Shown: positions 22,647 to 32,940, counted from the stretch's first letter. The stretch: DNA of 64,000 nt from Lederbergia sp. NSJ-179 (GCF_022867885.1 NZ_JALIFP010000009.1:62001-126000); one strand, 5' to 3'. Made by a program: numbers and translations. Notes: generated from the letters alone by a model not told the origin.

Positions 22647-23720
22647 CTATTTTCTATGCATTTTAAATTCTAAATACAAATCATTATAAAAGCTAAGCAT
22701 TCTTTTCCCTAAATTATCGTAGACCTCTAGCCTTTCTGTTAATTCAGGATCTGGGTAAAAACGCTGATCAGCCACAACTTCTTCATCCAAATAATCTAGT
22801 GCTTTTTGATTTGGTGTAGAATAGCCCACATAATCCGCATTTTGAGCCGCATTTTCGGGATCTAGCATGAAATTAATGAATTGATGTGCCCCTTCGATAT
22901 TCTGGGCCGATTTAGGAATTACCATATTATCAAACCACAGATTTGAGCCTTCCTCTGGTACAACATAGTCCACATCTTCATTTTCTCCCATGACATCCGC
23001 CGCTTCACCCGACCAAGTTACCCCAACAGCCGCTTCTTCGCTAGCAAGTAAAAGTTTGATTTCATCCCCAAGGATCGCTTTCACATTAGGGGTAAGTTGA
23101 TCAAGTTTTTGCTTTGCTTCTTTTAAATGCTCTTTATTTGTATCATTCAAGGAATATCCTAAGCTATTTAACCCCATTCCAATTACTTCCCTTGCTCCAT
23201 CAACAAGAAAAATTTGATTTTTAAACTCAGGACTCCATAGGTCCTCCCAACTCGTAAATGTTTTCCCATCTAACATTTTCGGATTATAAATAATACCAAA
23301 GGTGCCCCAAAAATAGGGAATGGAATATTCATTTTTAGGATCAAAGGACAAATCCAAGAAACGCGGATCCATATACTTTAAGTTAGGAATCTTTTCATGA
23401 TCAATCGGGAGAAGCATTTCCTCTTCTTTCATCTTGCTAATCGCATATTCTGAAGGGATCGTGATATCATAAGCTGTTCCACCTTGCGAGATCTTTGTCA
23501 TCATCGCCTCATTGGAATCAAACGTTTCGTAAATCACTTTCATCCCTGTTTCCTGTTCGAATTTTTTAATTAATTCGGGATCAATATAATCTCCCCAATT
23601 ATACACATTCAACGTATGGCCTCCTGTAAAGCCTTGCGATGAACTTAGGTGTGAGGCAAGATACATGGACGCAAAGGCTACGACAAAAACAGGTACAAAT
23701 AGACGAATAAGTTGTTTCAT
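22647..23720 (-). CDS. potD: Spermidine/putrescine ABC transporter substrate-binding protein
   Basis: A 357-residue periplasmic-binding-type protein; NVYNWGDYIDPELIKKFE and the SEYAISKM region are PotD-like. It has a hydrophobic N-terminus but no lipobox cysteine, unlike many Gram-positive binding proteins, so it is probably held by an uncleaved signal anchor. It overlaps potC by 4 bases and ends the potABCD operon. Confidence 0.93.
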   Translation of the reverse strand: MKQLIRLFVPVFVVAFASMYLASHLSSSQGFTGGHTLNVYNWGDYIDPELIKKFEQETGMKVIYETFDSNEAMMTKISQGGTAYDITIPSEYAISKMKEEEMLLPIDHEKIPNLKYMDPRFLDLSFDPKNEYSIPYFWGTFGIIYNPKMLDGKTFTSWEDLWSPEFKNQIFLVDGAREVIGMGLNSLGYSLNDTNKEHLKEAKQKLDQLTPNVKAILGDEIKLLLASEEAAVGVTWSGEAADVMGENEDVDYVVPEEGSNLWFDNMVIPKSAQNIEGAHQFINFMLDPENAAQNADYVGYSTPNQKALDYLDEEVVADQRFYPDPELTERLEVYDNLGKRMLSFYNDLYLEFKMHRK

Positions 23721-24523
23721 GATTTTCTCACCCCTTGTGCAGAAGGTTTCGCATTGCGCTGGTTCACGTAGTAATAACCTAGCACAAGTACAAGTGTGAT
23801 GAGAAAAATAAGGGTCGATAACGCATTAATTTCAAGAGAAATCCCTTGACGCGCCCTTGAATAGATTTCAACGGAAAGAGTAGAAAATCCATTTCCGGTC
23901 ACAAAAAAGGTCACAGCAAAGTCATCAAGCGAATACGTCAACGCCATAAAAAATCCCGCAAATATGCCTGGTGTAATATAAGGTAAAATCACCTTGGATA
24001 ACACATCCCAGTTCGTGGCGCCTAAGTCCTTTGCTGCATCAATGAAAGTGGAACTCATTTCCTGTAACTTTGGAAGCACCATAATGACGACAATGGGTAC
24101 ACTGAAGGCAATATGGGAGAGCAAGACAGAAGTAAACCCGAGCTTAATCCCGATCATCGTAAACATAATCAGGAACGAGGCTCCAATAATCACATCAGGA
24201 CTGACGATCAACACATTGTTTAAGGTTTGTAATGTCTGTTTTGTTTGCATCTTTTTCACATACATGATGGCAAGCGCTCCAAAAATACCGAGAATCGTTG
24301 AAATCGCCGCTGAAAAGAGGGCAATCACCAATGTATTTAAGGCGATAATGATCAGCCGGGTGTCTTGGAACACATTTTTATACCACTCCCATGTAAAACC
24401 CTCGAAATCTCTCATCGAGCCACCGCTATTAAAAGAGTAGTACGACAGATAGAGAATAGGTGCATAGAGAATAAAAAAGACGACGACCAAATAGAGATTG
24501 GCTAATTTTGCTTTTCTCTTCAT
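23717..24523 (-). CDS. potC: Spermidine/putrescine ABC transporter permease
   Basis: A 268-residue permease of the binding-protein-dependent transport family with about six membrane segments. The EAA-type loop (AAKDLGATNWDVLSKVILPY) contacts the ATPase PotA. It overlaps potB and potD by 4 bases each. Confidence 0.93.
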   Translation of the reverse strand: MKRKAKLANLYLVVVFFILYAPILYLSYYSFNSGGSMRDFEGFTWEWYKNVFQDTRLIIIALNTLVIALFSAAISTILGIFGALAIMYVKKMQTKQTLQTLNNVLIVSPDVIIGASFLIMFTMIGIKLGFTSVLLSHIAFSVPIVVIMVLPKLQEMSSTFIDAAKDLGATNWDVLSKVILPYITPGIFAGFFMALTYSLDDFAVTFFVTGNGFSTLSVEIYSRARQGISLEINALSTLIFLITLVLVLGYYYVNQRNAKPSAQGVRKS

Positions 24524-25329
24524 GCCAAGTCACCCCGCTTCCGTTGACCCGTGAGTACCATAATAATCGCCATCACAATAATTAAAAAGACGGCAATGGT
24601 AGAACCCATTCCCCAATCCTGTGTCACAAGAAAATGCTGTTCAATAGCTGTGCCTAGCGTGATCACACGGTTCCCGGCAATCAATCTTGTAATCATAAAT
24701 AGAGAAAGGGATGGAATAAAAACAGCTTGACAACCAGATTTTACCCCGTCTAATGTCAATGGAAAGATCACACGGCGGAATGTCATCCAGCCGCTAGCTC
24801 CAAGATCATTCGCCGCATAAATATAGGATGGATTGAGTTTTTCCAAGGCATTATAAATTGGTAAAATCATAAAGGGTATAAAGATATAGACAGAAACAAA
24901 GATAAAGCTAAAATCTGTAAATAATATTTGCCGGGAGCCAATTCCAATCACATCTAATAATTGATTCGCCGGCCCATACGCACCAAAAAGGCCTAAAAAA
25001 GCATAGGCTTTTAATAATAAATTGATCCATGAAGGCAAAATGATGAGCAACAGCCATAATTGCCGGTGCTTTGTTTTCGTTAATAAATAAGCGGTTGGAT
25101 AGGCGATTAATAATGAAAATACAGTGATTAAAAAAGCATACCAAAACGAACTTAATGTCATTTTCAAGTAGACAGGTGTAAAAAACTTTTGATAATTGCT
25201 AAACGTGATGTTCCCTTCAATATCAAAGAAGGAATAATAAACGACTAATAAAATCGGGGTGACGACAAAAAGCAGCATCCAAAGCACATAAGGGAGTAGA
25301 TACATCGTACGCATTTTCTTACTCTGCAT
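24520..25329 (-). CDS. potB: Spermidine/putrescine ABC transporter permease
   Basis: A 269-residue permease partner of PotC with six membrane segments and the loop [21 protein letters not shown] chose the ATG at 25329, which has GAGGTG upstream; an upstream ATG at 25350 adds seven residues inside potA. The frame overlaps the end of potA by 11 bases. Confidence 0.92.
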   Translation of the reverse strand: MQSKKMRTMYLLPYVLWMLLFVVTPILLVVYYSFFDIEGNITFSNYQKFFTPVYLKMTLSSFWYAFLITVFSLLIAYPTAYLLTKTKHRQLWLLLIILPSWINLLLKAYAFLGLFGAYGPANQLLDVIGIGSRQILFTDFSFIFVSVYIFIPFMILPIYNALEKLNPSYIYAANDLGASGWMTFRRVIFPLTLDGVKSGCQAVFIPSLSLFMITRLIAGNRVITLGTAIEQHFLVTQDWGMGSTIAVFLIIVMAIIMVLTGQRKRGDLA

Positions 25330-26422
25330 GGCGCACCTCGTCATAGGCATCTAGCCGTTTATCAAACTCCTCTTCCGTCTCCCCTAAACGCATCACATGG
25401 AGCGATTCCGGGTCAAAGTAAAGACCGATTTGATCACCAGGCTTCGCTTTTTTCGTTGAGTGAACCAACCATTCATTTCCTTCTTGGTCCTTACCTACAA
25501 TTTCATAATGCACCCCTCGAAACAGCAGCGTATCGACTGTCACACGGAGGTTTCCCTGATCTTGTGCTGTGATTTCTAAGTCTTCTGGACGAATCACAAT
25601 CTCAACCGCTTCGTTTGCATGAAAGCCTTGATCCACACATTCATATTGTCTTCCAGCAAATTCAACGAGAAAATCTTCGATCATTTTTCCTGAAACAATA
25701 TTCGATTCACCAATAAAATCGGCCACAAACCGATTAATCGGTTCATCATAAATATCAGTCGGTGTCCCGCTTTGCTGGATTTTCCCTTGGTTTAACACAA
25801 AAATTTCATCTGACATCGCCAGTGCTTCTTCCTGGTCATGAGTAACAAAGATAAACGTAATCCCTAAACGTCGTTGGAGCTCCCGAAGTTCATATTGCAT
25901 TTCAGTCCGTAATTTTAAATCCAAAGCAGATAAAGGTTCATCTAACAGAATCACTTCCGGCTCATTGACAATCGCTCGCGCAATCGCAACACGCTGTCTT
26001 TGTCCCCCGGACATTTCGTTTATTTCTCTATTTTCATACCCAGACAGATTGACAAATTTCAAGGCCTCTTTCACCTTTTTTTCGATATCATTGTTTTTCA
26101 TTTTTTTAATCCGAAGTCCAAAGGCGACATTTTCAAATACATTCAAATGAGGGAAAAGCGCGTAATCTTGAAAAACTGTATTCACTTGGCGTTTGTTGGC
26201 AGGAATTCGATTCACCTTCTTGCCATTAAAGAAAATCGCCCCTTTCGATGGTTCAATAAATCCTGCGATAAGACGTAAGATTGTTGTTTTCCCGCAACCT
26301 GATGGACCTAGCAATGTGTAAAATTTCCCGCGTTCCATTTCAAAGTTAACATCATCTAATATGAGGTCATCATCAAACTGTTTTGAAACATGTTCAAAAC
26401 GGATGATTGTTTGATCTACCAT
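25319..26422 (-). CDS. potA: Spermidine/putrescine import ATPase
   Basis: A 367-residue ATPase with Walker [10 protein letters not shown], signature MSGGQRQRV and Walker [10 protein letters not shown], plus a C-terminal TOBE domain. The ATG at 26422 has GGAGG 8 bases upstream; an ATG at 26440 lies inside that site and is not the start. First transporter gene of the pot operon. Confidence 0.94.
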   Translation of the reverse strand: MVDQTIIRFEHVSKQFDDDLILDDVNFEMERGKFYTLLGPSGCGKTTILRLIAGFIEPSKGAIFFNGKKVNRIPANKRQVNTVFQDYALFPHLNVFENVAFGLRIKKMKNNDIEKKVKEALKFVNLSGYENREINEMSGGQRQRVAIARAIVNEPEVILLDEPLSALDLKLRTEMQYELRELQRRLGITFIFVTHDQEEALAMSDEIFVLNQGKIQQSGTPTDIYDEPINRFVADFIGESNIVSGKMIEDFLVEFAGRQYECVDQGFHANEAVEIVIRPEDLEITAQDQGNLRVTVDTLLFRGVHYEIVGKDQEGNEWLVHSTKKAKPGDQIGLYFDPESLHVMRLGETEEEFDKRLDAYDEVRHAE

Positions 26423-26490
26423 GTACAGGCCCTCCTTCATTGACTAAAATAGTTAGACAGACTGCTCACAGTCAATAAGACGAATTTATT

Positions 26491-27033
26491 TTATAAATAA
26501 GAATCGGTTGCCACCAAAATTAACTCTGTACGTCCACTATGGACATTGCTGATCTGGTGGACATCGGAGGCATGAAAATAAATCGATTCCCCTGCTTTTG
26601 CGAAATAGGTCCTTTTTCCAAGTGTAATCATGATCCTTCCTTCCAATACATAAGCAAAGGTTTCCGATAGGGAAGGTTCGAATTCCTTAAATTCTCCGTT
26701 TTCCCATAACGTCAACCAAATCGGCTCCATTTCCATTTCATTAGACTCGGGGACAAGCCATGTGATTTCATACCCTTTTTCTTCATCCTTATAATCGGTT
26801 TGCATCTCTTCCCCATAAACCACTCGTTGTTCGCTTTCTTCCTCGTCGAAAAATTGTTTCGGCGTACACCCTAATACTTCCAAGATCGAAAAAAAGGTCT
26901 CCATGGAGGGAGAACTTAAGTCTCGTTCAAGCTGAGAAATATACCCTTTACTTAAATCCGTTCGTTCTCCTAATTCTTCTTGGGTCAACCCTTTTTTTAA
27001 ACGTAATGTTTTAATTTTCTTACCGATTTGCAT
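26491..27033 (-). CDS. XRE-cupin transcriptional regulator of the pot operon
   Basis: A 180-residue regulator. An N-terminal Cro/CI helix-turn-helix (LTQEELGERTDLSKGYISQLE, here shown in part: TQEELGERTDLSKGY) is followed by a cupin domain (about residues 105-175) that binds a small ligand. The family includes PuuR, so polyamine sensing is plausible given potABCD 68 bases downstream. The ATG at 27033 is preferred over the TTG at 27048. Repeated GTTTAC sites lie just upstream. Confidence 0.85.
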   Translation of the reverse strand: MQIGKKIKTLRLKKGLTQEELGERTDLSKGYISQLERDLSSPSMETFFSILEVLGCTPKQFFDEEESEQRVVYGEEMQTDYKDEEKGYEITWLVPESNEMEMEPIWLTLWENGEFKEFEPSLSETFAYVLEGRIMITLGKRTYFAKAGESIYFHASDVHQISNVHSGRTELILVATDSYL

Positions 27034-27063
27034 CCTCGAAAACCTCAATTTCGTTTAATCATA

Positions 27064-27111
27064 GTAAACAATAAGTAGATAAAGTTTACATATACAGAAC
27101 TTAAAGTTTAC
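27064..27111 (-). promoter_or_regulatory. Likely operator of the XRE-cupin regulator
   Basis: AAAGTTTAC occurs twice (27081-27089 and 27103-27111, 22 bases apart). An inverted half-site, GTAAAC, is at 27064-27069. The array lies 30-80 bases upstream of the regulator start, suited to autoregulation and control of the pot genes. Confidence 0.55.
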
Positions 27112-27217
27112 CACCAGATTATTATACATAAATATGAAAATAGCGCAATAGTTTTTTTAGCCTTTCCTCCCTATAGTGATCAGAATCAGAATTGATATCA
27201 GAGTTGTGACAGAAAAT

Positions 27218-27254
27218 AAGCATGACGAAGATGTTGAACACCTTCGTCATGCTT
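27218..27254 (-). terminator. Terminator of the bmrCD-type operon
   Basis: AAGCATGACGAAG and CTTCGTCATGCTT form a perfect 13-bp stem with an 11-base loop. ATTTTCT follows on the minus strand. Confidence 0.85.
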
Positions 27255-27277
27255 GCAATCCTTATCAGCTTCTCTAT

Positions 27278-29278
27278 CTAAGCCCCTTGTTTCCGCCCTT
27301 GTTGCATCTGATACATTTGGTAATACTTGCCTTTTCTTAACATGAGTTCCTGATGATTCCCCCGTTCCACGATTCTCCCACGATCTAGTACTAAAATTTG
27401 ATCAGCCTTTTTAATCGTGGACAATCTGTGGGCGATCACAAATGTTGTCCGTCCTTTCTTCAACACATCCATCGCCTTTTGAATCATGGCTTCTGTTTCT
27501 GTATCAATATTGGACGTCGCCTCATCCAAAATGAGAATAGCAGGATCAAAAGCTAGAGCGCGGGCAAATGAGATTAATTGACGCTGACCGGATGACAAGG
27601 TGCTGCCTTTTTCTGTCACCGGCTCATCGATCCCCTTTTCCAAGTTTTTCAGTACGCGCTCTGCCCCAACTGCTTCAAGTGCCGCCACCACCTGCTCTCT
27701 CGAAATTCGTGGATCATTTAAACTGATATTGGAGGCAATCGTTCCGGTGAACAAATAAGGATCCTGTAACACAATCCCCATATGTTCGCGTAAAGCCTGT
27801 TTAGACATGACCTGAATATTTTCCCCATCAATCCGGATTTCCCCTCGATCACAATCATAAAAGCGAAATAAAATATTCATAATCGAACTTTTTCCAGAAC
27901 CTGTATGCCCGACCAATGCTACGGTTTCTCCTTGTTTGGCTTCAAAGTGAATATCCTTTAGCACATCGTCTCCCTCTTTATAGCCGAAATAAACATGGTC
28001 GAATACGACGTTTCCGCGAAAACGTCTCACCTTTTCCTCCTTTACTTCTTCCCCTTTTTCGTCCAATACTTCAAAAACCCGACTGCCTGCCACCAAGGCC
28101 TGTTCTAAATTTGAGAGCTGGTTTACTATATTGGTGACAGGATTAAATAGACGATTAATATAGTCCACATACGCATACAGAATTCCTACTGTTAAAGCAG
28201 AATGGGCGCCAAGAAAATCGCGGCCGAAATACCAAATAAACCCGACAAATACAAAGTTCTTTAGAACGCCAACAAGATTATGAGAAGAAAGAGAATCCAG
28301 TGTGAGCATCTTATTTTGAAAACGAAAATGAGTTTCATTCATCTCTTCAAATTCTTGTTTCATTTTTTTCTCTCTCCGAAAAGCCTGAATAATCGGCATC
28401 CCTTGAATCGATTCATTGAACATTGCATTAATATCGCTCACCTTGGAACGAATAGCCTGATTGTATTTAGAGGCGTATTTCCGATAAATCATCATCCATC
28501 CATATAAAATTGGCAGAAGCAGTAAACAGATAAGCGCTAATTTTGCATCTAAAATAAACATCGCCGTATAAATACCCGCCATAAAAATCAATCCAGTAAA
28601 GAAGCTAGACAATACCGCTACATACAGCTCCCGAATCACCTCTGTATCATTCGTGATTCGAGCCACTACCTTTCCTGCCGGCAAATCATCAAAATAACGA
28701 ATCGGAAGTCGTTGAATATGAGCGAAAACATCATTCCTCATCTTTTGAATAATCCGGTTTGCTGCTTGTTGTAACAGCAAAAACTGACCATAGAAAAACA
28801 AAGCTGCCACAATAAACAAGGCCATATACACCCCTAATAATTGGATAATGATTGGGATTTCCGGTTTATAAAAGTCAAGGGTATCTTGAATAGAAAGCTT
28901 CTGAGCCTGATATTTGCTTGTTGTCCCATTGTTTTCGATCATCAATTGATCTCCCTGAATCGAACGATTTCCTTCCAATTCAGCACGATCCTTGATCCAG
29001 TAAAAGCTTCTTCCAACTTGTAAAAGTGTCGCTATTTCACCCGTTTCTGTCTGTTCCTTATCCTTTGTATAAAATTTGCCTTTATAAGAAACAGCAGATG
29101 GACTATTATTTGTTTCCACCCAATAAGCTTCAATCCCTAAAATATGATCATCAATCATTTTTTTAGCGACGAGCGGCCCTAGTACCTCTGCCCCTACTGA
29201 AACAGAAAGCATCGCAAGGGCTGCAATAATCAACCATTTAAAATGAAGAGCATATTGATATAATCGTTTGGCCGTCAA
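27278..29278 (-). CDS. bmrD: Heterodimeric ABC multidrug exporter subunit, BmrD type
   Basis: A 666-residue fused membrane-ATPase half transporter. Six membrane segments are seen, and a long extracytoplasmic insert (about residues 45-135) between the first two is characteristic of BmrD (YheH). The ATPase has Walker A GHTGSGKSS, signature LSSGQRQL and Walker B ILILDEATS with the catalytic Glu intact. It overlaps bmrC by 4 bases. In B. subtilis BmrCD exports drugs and is induced by ribosome-targeting antibiotics through a leader peptide. Confidence 0.88.
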   Translation of the reverse strand: MTAKRLYQYALHFKWLIIAALAMLSVSVGAEVLGPLVAKKMIDDHILGIEAYWVETNNSPSAVSYKGKFYTKDKEQTETGEIATLLQVGRSFYWIKDRAELEGNRSIQGDQLMIENNGTTSKYQAQKLSIQDTLDFYKPEIPIIIQLLGVYMALFIVAALFFYGQFLLLQQAANRIIQKMRNDVFAHIQRLPIRYFDDLPAGKVVARITNDTEVIRELYVAVLSSFFTGLIFMAGIYTAMFILDAKLALICLLLLPILYGWMMIYRKYASKYNQAIRSKVSDINAMFNESIQGMPIIQAFRREKKMKQEFEEMNETHFRFQNKMLTLDSLSSHNLVGVLKNFVFVGFIWYFGRDFLGAHSALTVGILYAYVDYINRLFNPVTNIVNQLSNLEQALVAGSRVFEVLDEKGEEVKEEKVRRFRGNVVFDHVYFGYKEGDDVLKDIHFEAKQGETVALVGHTGSGKSSIMNILFRFYDCDRGEIRIDGENIQVMSKQALREHMGIVLQDPYLFTGTIASNISLNDPRISREQVVAALEAVGAERVLKNLEKGIDEPVTEKGSTLSSGQRQLISFARALAFDPAILILDEATSNIDTETEAMIQKAMDVLKKGRTTFVIAHRLSTIKKADQILVLDRGRIVERGNHQELMLRKGKYYQMYQMQQGRKQGA

Positions 29279-31035
29279 GATGTATGCACCTCCTTCGAGA
29301 AAGAATCCTCTAATTGCTGGCGATCATATTGCTCCTTATACCAGCCATTTTTTACAATTAAATCTTGATGGCGACCTTCTTCCACAATTTCTCCATCATC
29401 CAAAACAATGATCCAATCCGCATGTTCAATCGCGGATAAGCGATGAGTTGTGATCATCGTTGTTTTACCTTTCCGTTCTTTACGCATATTTTCAATAATT
29501 TTAGCTTCTGTTTTCCCATCAACTGCAGAGAGAGAGTCATCTAAAATTAGAATTTCCGGATTTTTTATCAAGGCTCTTGCAATCGAAATCCGTTGTTTTT
29601 GACCTCCGGATAAAGCTACACCTTTTTCTCCCACAAGTGTTTCTAATCCAAGTGGCAGCATTTCCAAGTCTTTCTCAAAATAGGCGAGCTTAATTGCCTT
29701 TTGAATATCCGCCTCTGTTGCTGTTTCATGACCAAAAAGAATATTTTCACGAATGCTTCTTGAAAATAAAATATGATCCTGCGGCACATACCCAATCCAA
29801 CCTTTGACTTGATCCTTCGTTTGCTCTCCCATACTGACCTCTGAAATCAGGATATCCCCATCCCCCATCGGATACTCACGTAAAAATTGCTTAATAAAGG
29901 TCGTTTTTCCACTACCTGTTTTTCCCACTATTCCAATGGTTGCACCACGAGGAATTGAGACGTTCATCTGCTTCAGATTATTAGTCGTTGCGGAAGGATA
30001 ACGGAAAGTGACATCTTTCCATTGGATGTCCCCAGGTAGCTCAATATGTTTAGGATGTTTAGGGTCTTGAACATCTTCTTCATATTGCAATGTCTCGTCT
30101 ATCCGATCCAACGAAGCATTGCCCCGCTGCATAATATTAATGAGTTCTCCAATCGCAAACATCGGCCAAATAAGCATTCCAAGATACACATTAAAAGAAA
30201 CCAAATGCCCTAATGAGATTTCTTGTTGAAAAACGAGATACGTTCCATAGGACAATCCAATCACATAACTAAGACCTGTCAGAATTTGTGTAGCTGGATG
30301 AAATAAAGCTTCAATCCGTTCAACCCCCATATTTTTTTCATATACATCATTGGTCATAGATTCGAATTCAGTTAAGCTGGCTTGTTCCTGTACATAGGCC
30401 CTCGTGACTCGCACTCCTGATACCGATTCAAGCACACGATCATTCATATTTCCAAAAGCCTTTTGCGCACTCATAAAACGGCCGTGAATTTTCTTACCTA
30501 ATACGGTAATAATCAAGGCAAGTACTGGCAATGGTATAATTGCCGCAAATGTTAATTTCCAAGACACAAGAAAGCCCATTGTCAGCAAGATCGTAAGCAT
30601 ATATAAAGTCGAATCCATAAGCGTCAACACGCCAAAGCCTGCTGTCACGGAAATCGCTCTTAAATCATTCGTACCTCTTGCCATTAAGTCTCCTGTCCGG
30701 TTTTTTTCAAAAAAAGGAGGAGCCATTTTAAGCAAATGATTCATTAGACGGGAACGCAGATTTTTTTCAAGAATAAAAGCACCACCAAATAACTGGTATT
30801 GCCAAATATAAGTGATCGCATAATTCAACAGGGAGCCACCAGCCAACACCACAATATAGAGAATCAATAACCGCCATGTTAATTGACTTAAAATCATATC
30901 ATCAATGGCCACACCAAGAATAAATGGTGGCACCACCTCAAAAACATTCGCAGCCGTCAGTAACAGACAGGCAACGAAATACCTTTTCCAATGCTGTTTA
31001 AAAAACCAGCTAAGTTTACCTAATACACTAAACAT
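29275..31035 (-). CDS. bmrC: Heterodimeric ABC multidrug exporter subunit, BmrC type
   Basis: A 586-residue half transporter, partner of BmrD. Walker A is GKTGSGKTT and the signature is LSGGQKQR. Walker B is ILILDDSLS, with Asp replacing the catalytic Glu, which is the degenerate site expected of BmrC in this heterodimer. The ATG at 31035 has GGGGTGAG upstream; an earlier ATG (31053) lies in that site. A leader peptide and terminator precede it. Confidence 0.88.
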   Translation of the reverse strand: MFSVLGKLSWFFKQHWKRYFVACLLLTAANVFEVVPPFILGVAIDDMILSQLTWRLLILYIVVLAGGSLLNYAITYIWQYQLFGGAFILEKNLRSRLMNHLLKMAPPFFEKNRTGDLMARGTNDLRAISVTAGFGVLTLMDSTLYMLTILLTMGFLVSWKLTFAAIIPLPVLALIITVLGKKIHGRFMSAQKAFGNMNDRVLESVSGVRVTRAYVQEQASLTEFESMTNDVYEKNMGVERIEALFHPATQILTGLSYVIGLSYGTYLVFQQEISLGHLVSFNVYLGMLIWPMFAIGELINIMQRGNASLDRIDETLQYEEDVQDPKHPKHIELPGDIQWKDVTFRYPSATTNNLKQMNVSIPRGATIGIVGKTGSGKTTFIKQFLREYPMGDGDILISEVSMGEQTKDQVKGWIGYVPQDHILFSRSIRENILFGHETATEADIQKAIKLAYFEKDLEMLPLGLETLVGEKGVALSGGQKQRISIARALIKNPEILILDDSLSAVDGKTEAKIIENMRKERKGKTTMITTHRLSAIEHADWIIVLDDGEIVEEGRHQDLIVKNGWYKEQYDRQQLEDSFSKEVHTS

Positions 31036-31068
31036 AAATCTCACCCCAAACATTCAAACTATTCAACA

Positions 31069-31112
31069 CAAAAAAGGCATAGAGCATCCCAAAACGGACG
31101 CAACTATGCCTT
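31069..31112 (-). terminator. Leader terminator (attenuator) of bmrCD
   Basis: AAGGCATAG and CTATGCCTT pair, and inside them GCGTCC pairs with GGATGC. On the minus strand the stem ends in TTTTTT. It lies between the leader peptide and bmrC, so it can stop transcription before the exporter genes. Confidence 0.85.
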
Positions 31113-31166
31113 CCATTGATGTGATACGAGCTCCCTATTAGTGCCCGTATCTGTTACTTGTTTTCT

Positions 31167-31232
31167 TTATCGCATAAACGGGCAGGCTAATTCAATATGA
31201 TGTTGCTGGATTTCAATCAAAACTGTTTTCAT
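31167..31232 (-). CDS. Leader peptide of bmrCD (21 residues)
   Basis: A 21-codon frame starting MKTVLIEIQQHH and ending ACPFMR, with GGGAGG 8 bases before the ATG. It lies between a sigma-A promoter and the attenuator. The end of the frame (TGCCCGT) can pair with ACGGGCA just downstream, and the latter lies beside GATACG, which can pair with CGTATC. These are the mutually exclusive pairings expected when ribosome position decides termination. B. subtilis bmrB has the same role but is longer. Confidence 0.75.
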   Translation of the reverse strand: MKTVLIEIQQHHIELACPFMR

Positions 31233-31271
31233 TTGAACCGCCTCCCTTTTCGCAAATTTTCGAATGTTTTC

Positions 31272-31301
31272 ATGTTACCATGGCCTTATTACCAATGTCA
31301 A
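31272..31301 (-). promoter_or_regulatory. Sigma-A promoter of the bmrCD leader
   Basis: On the minus strand TTGACA (31296-31301) and TAACAT (31272-31277) are 18 bases apart. The transcript would begin about 30 bases before the leader peptide start. Confidence 0.7.
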
Positions 31302-31458
31302 CGCTTTTACGGAAAATTATCAGCTCATCTTTTGGTAAATAAATGAAAGACTATATTTTATTTTTCTACTTATTATAAAATAGACATAAAATAGTTATTT
31401 TACATGGCTATTTTAGGATGTTAAAATTTAATTATTTCAACAAAGGGGACAGGGAATT

Positions 31459-32940
31459 ATGTCAACAAATAATCAACAACAAATCCTTGAGAGCGTCCCA
31501 CAAAAAGGTTTTTTTGGGCATCCTAAAGGTTTGTTTACTTTATTCTTCACAGAATTCTGGGAGCGCTTTTCATACTACGGTATGAGAGCCATTTTAATTT
31601 ACTATATGTACTACGCCGTTACCCAAGGCGGGCTTGGTCTAGATAAAACACTGGCCGCCTCCATCATGGCGGTTTACGGCTCTCTCGTCTATATGTCAGG
31701 GATTATTGGCGGTTGGATCGCTGACCGTTTATATGGAACGAAGAAAACAGTCTTTTTTGGTGGATTATTGATTATGGCAGGTCATATCGCCCTTTCTTTT
31801 CCAGGAGGAGTCACGGCTTTATTCTTATCCATGGGCTTAATTGTCATTGGAACTGGGCTTTTAAAACCGAATGTATCGAGTGTTGTCGGGGACTTATATA
31901 GTAAAGACGATCCGCGTGCGGATGCAGGTTTTAGTATATTCTACATGGGAATTAACCTCGGTGGCTTGCTTGCTCCTATTATTGTCGGAACACTCGGTCA
32001 AAAATATAATTTTCACCTTGGATTCGGAGTGGCTGCTGTTGGGATGATTGCTGGGCTCATTATTTTTCTAGCAACAAGAAAGAAAAACTTAGGCCTTGCC
32101 GGATCTTATGTGCCAAACCCGCTTTCTGCAGAAGAAAAGAAATCGGTATTCTTGAAAATTGGAATCGGTACACTTGTCTTGGTGGCCGCTGGTGCTTACT
32201 TGATATCCAAAGGGATCTTAACGATTAACCGATTTACAATGCTCGTGAGTCTATTAGGAATTTTCATTCCAATCATTTACTTTGCTGTCATGTATTTTAG
32301 TAAAAAAACAACAAAAGATGAACGATCGAATTTGCTCGCTTATATCCCATTATTTATTGCAGCCATGATGTTTTGGGCGATCCAAGAACAAGGTTCGGTG
32401 ATTTTGGCGCAATATGCGGATGAACGAACAAGATTATCGTTTGCTGGATTTTCATTGGAATCATCTTGGTTTCAATCCTTGAACCCGTTGTTTATCGTTG
32501 TGTTGGCGCCAATATTTGCCGGTTTATGGGTTAAGCTTGGAAAACGGCAACCTTCCACACATCAAAAGTTTTCAATGGGCTTGGTTCTAGCGGGTATTTC
32601 ATTCTTAGTAATGATTATCCCAGCTATTTACGGTGGCCCTGATACTCTCGTGAGCCCATTATGGCTTGTGCTTAGTTTCTTGATCGTTGTACTGGGGGAA
32701 TTATGTTTATCTCCAGTTGGTCTTTCCGCAACAACAAAACTAGCACCTGCAGCATTTTCGGCCCAAACAATGAGCCTTTGGTTTTTATCGAATGCCTCTG
32801 CCCAAGCTATCAATGCTCAAATCGTTAAATTGTATAAGCCTGAAACCGAAATGTATTATTTCGGAATTATTGGAGCTGTCGCCATTCTAATCGGCGTTAT
32901 TCTATTCCTCCTCTCGTTCTTATATAAAAAGAAAGTGTAA
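31459..32940 (+). CDS. dtpT: Proton-dependent di/tripeptide symporter (POT family)
   Basis: A 493-residue transporter with about 14 membrane segments. The POT motif E32-x-x-E35-R36-F37-S-Y-Y-G and the PTR2 region around GTGLLKPNVSSVVGDLY are present. It brings small peptides in with protons. AAAGGGGACAGGG precedes the ATG. It is a single gene between divergent bmrC and convergent trpE. Confidence 0.92.
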   Translation: MSTNNQQQILESVPQKGFFGHPKGLFTLFFTEFWERFSYYGMRAILIYYMYYAVTQGGLGLDKTLAASIMAVYGSLVYMSGIIGGWIADRLYGTKKTVFFGGLLIMAGHIALSFPGGVTALFLSMGLIVIGTGLLKPNVSSVVGDLYSKDDPRADAGFSIFYMGINLGGLLAPIIVGTLGQKYNFHLGFGVAAVGMIAGLIIFLATRKKNLGLAGSYVPNPLSAEEKKSVFLKIGIGTLVLVAAGAYLISKGILTINRFTMLVSLLGIFIPIIYFAVMYFSKKTTKDERSNLLAYIPLFIAAMMFWAIQEQGSVILAQYADERTRLSFAGFSLESSWFQSLNPLFIVVLAPIFAGLWVKLGKRQPSTHQKFSMGLVLAGISFLVMIIPAIYGGPDTLVSPLWLVLSFLIVVLGELCLSPVGLSATTKLAPAAFSAQTMSLWFLSNASAQAINAQIVKLYKPETEMYYFGIIGAVAILIGVILFLLSFLYKKKV

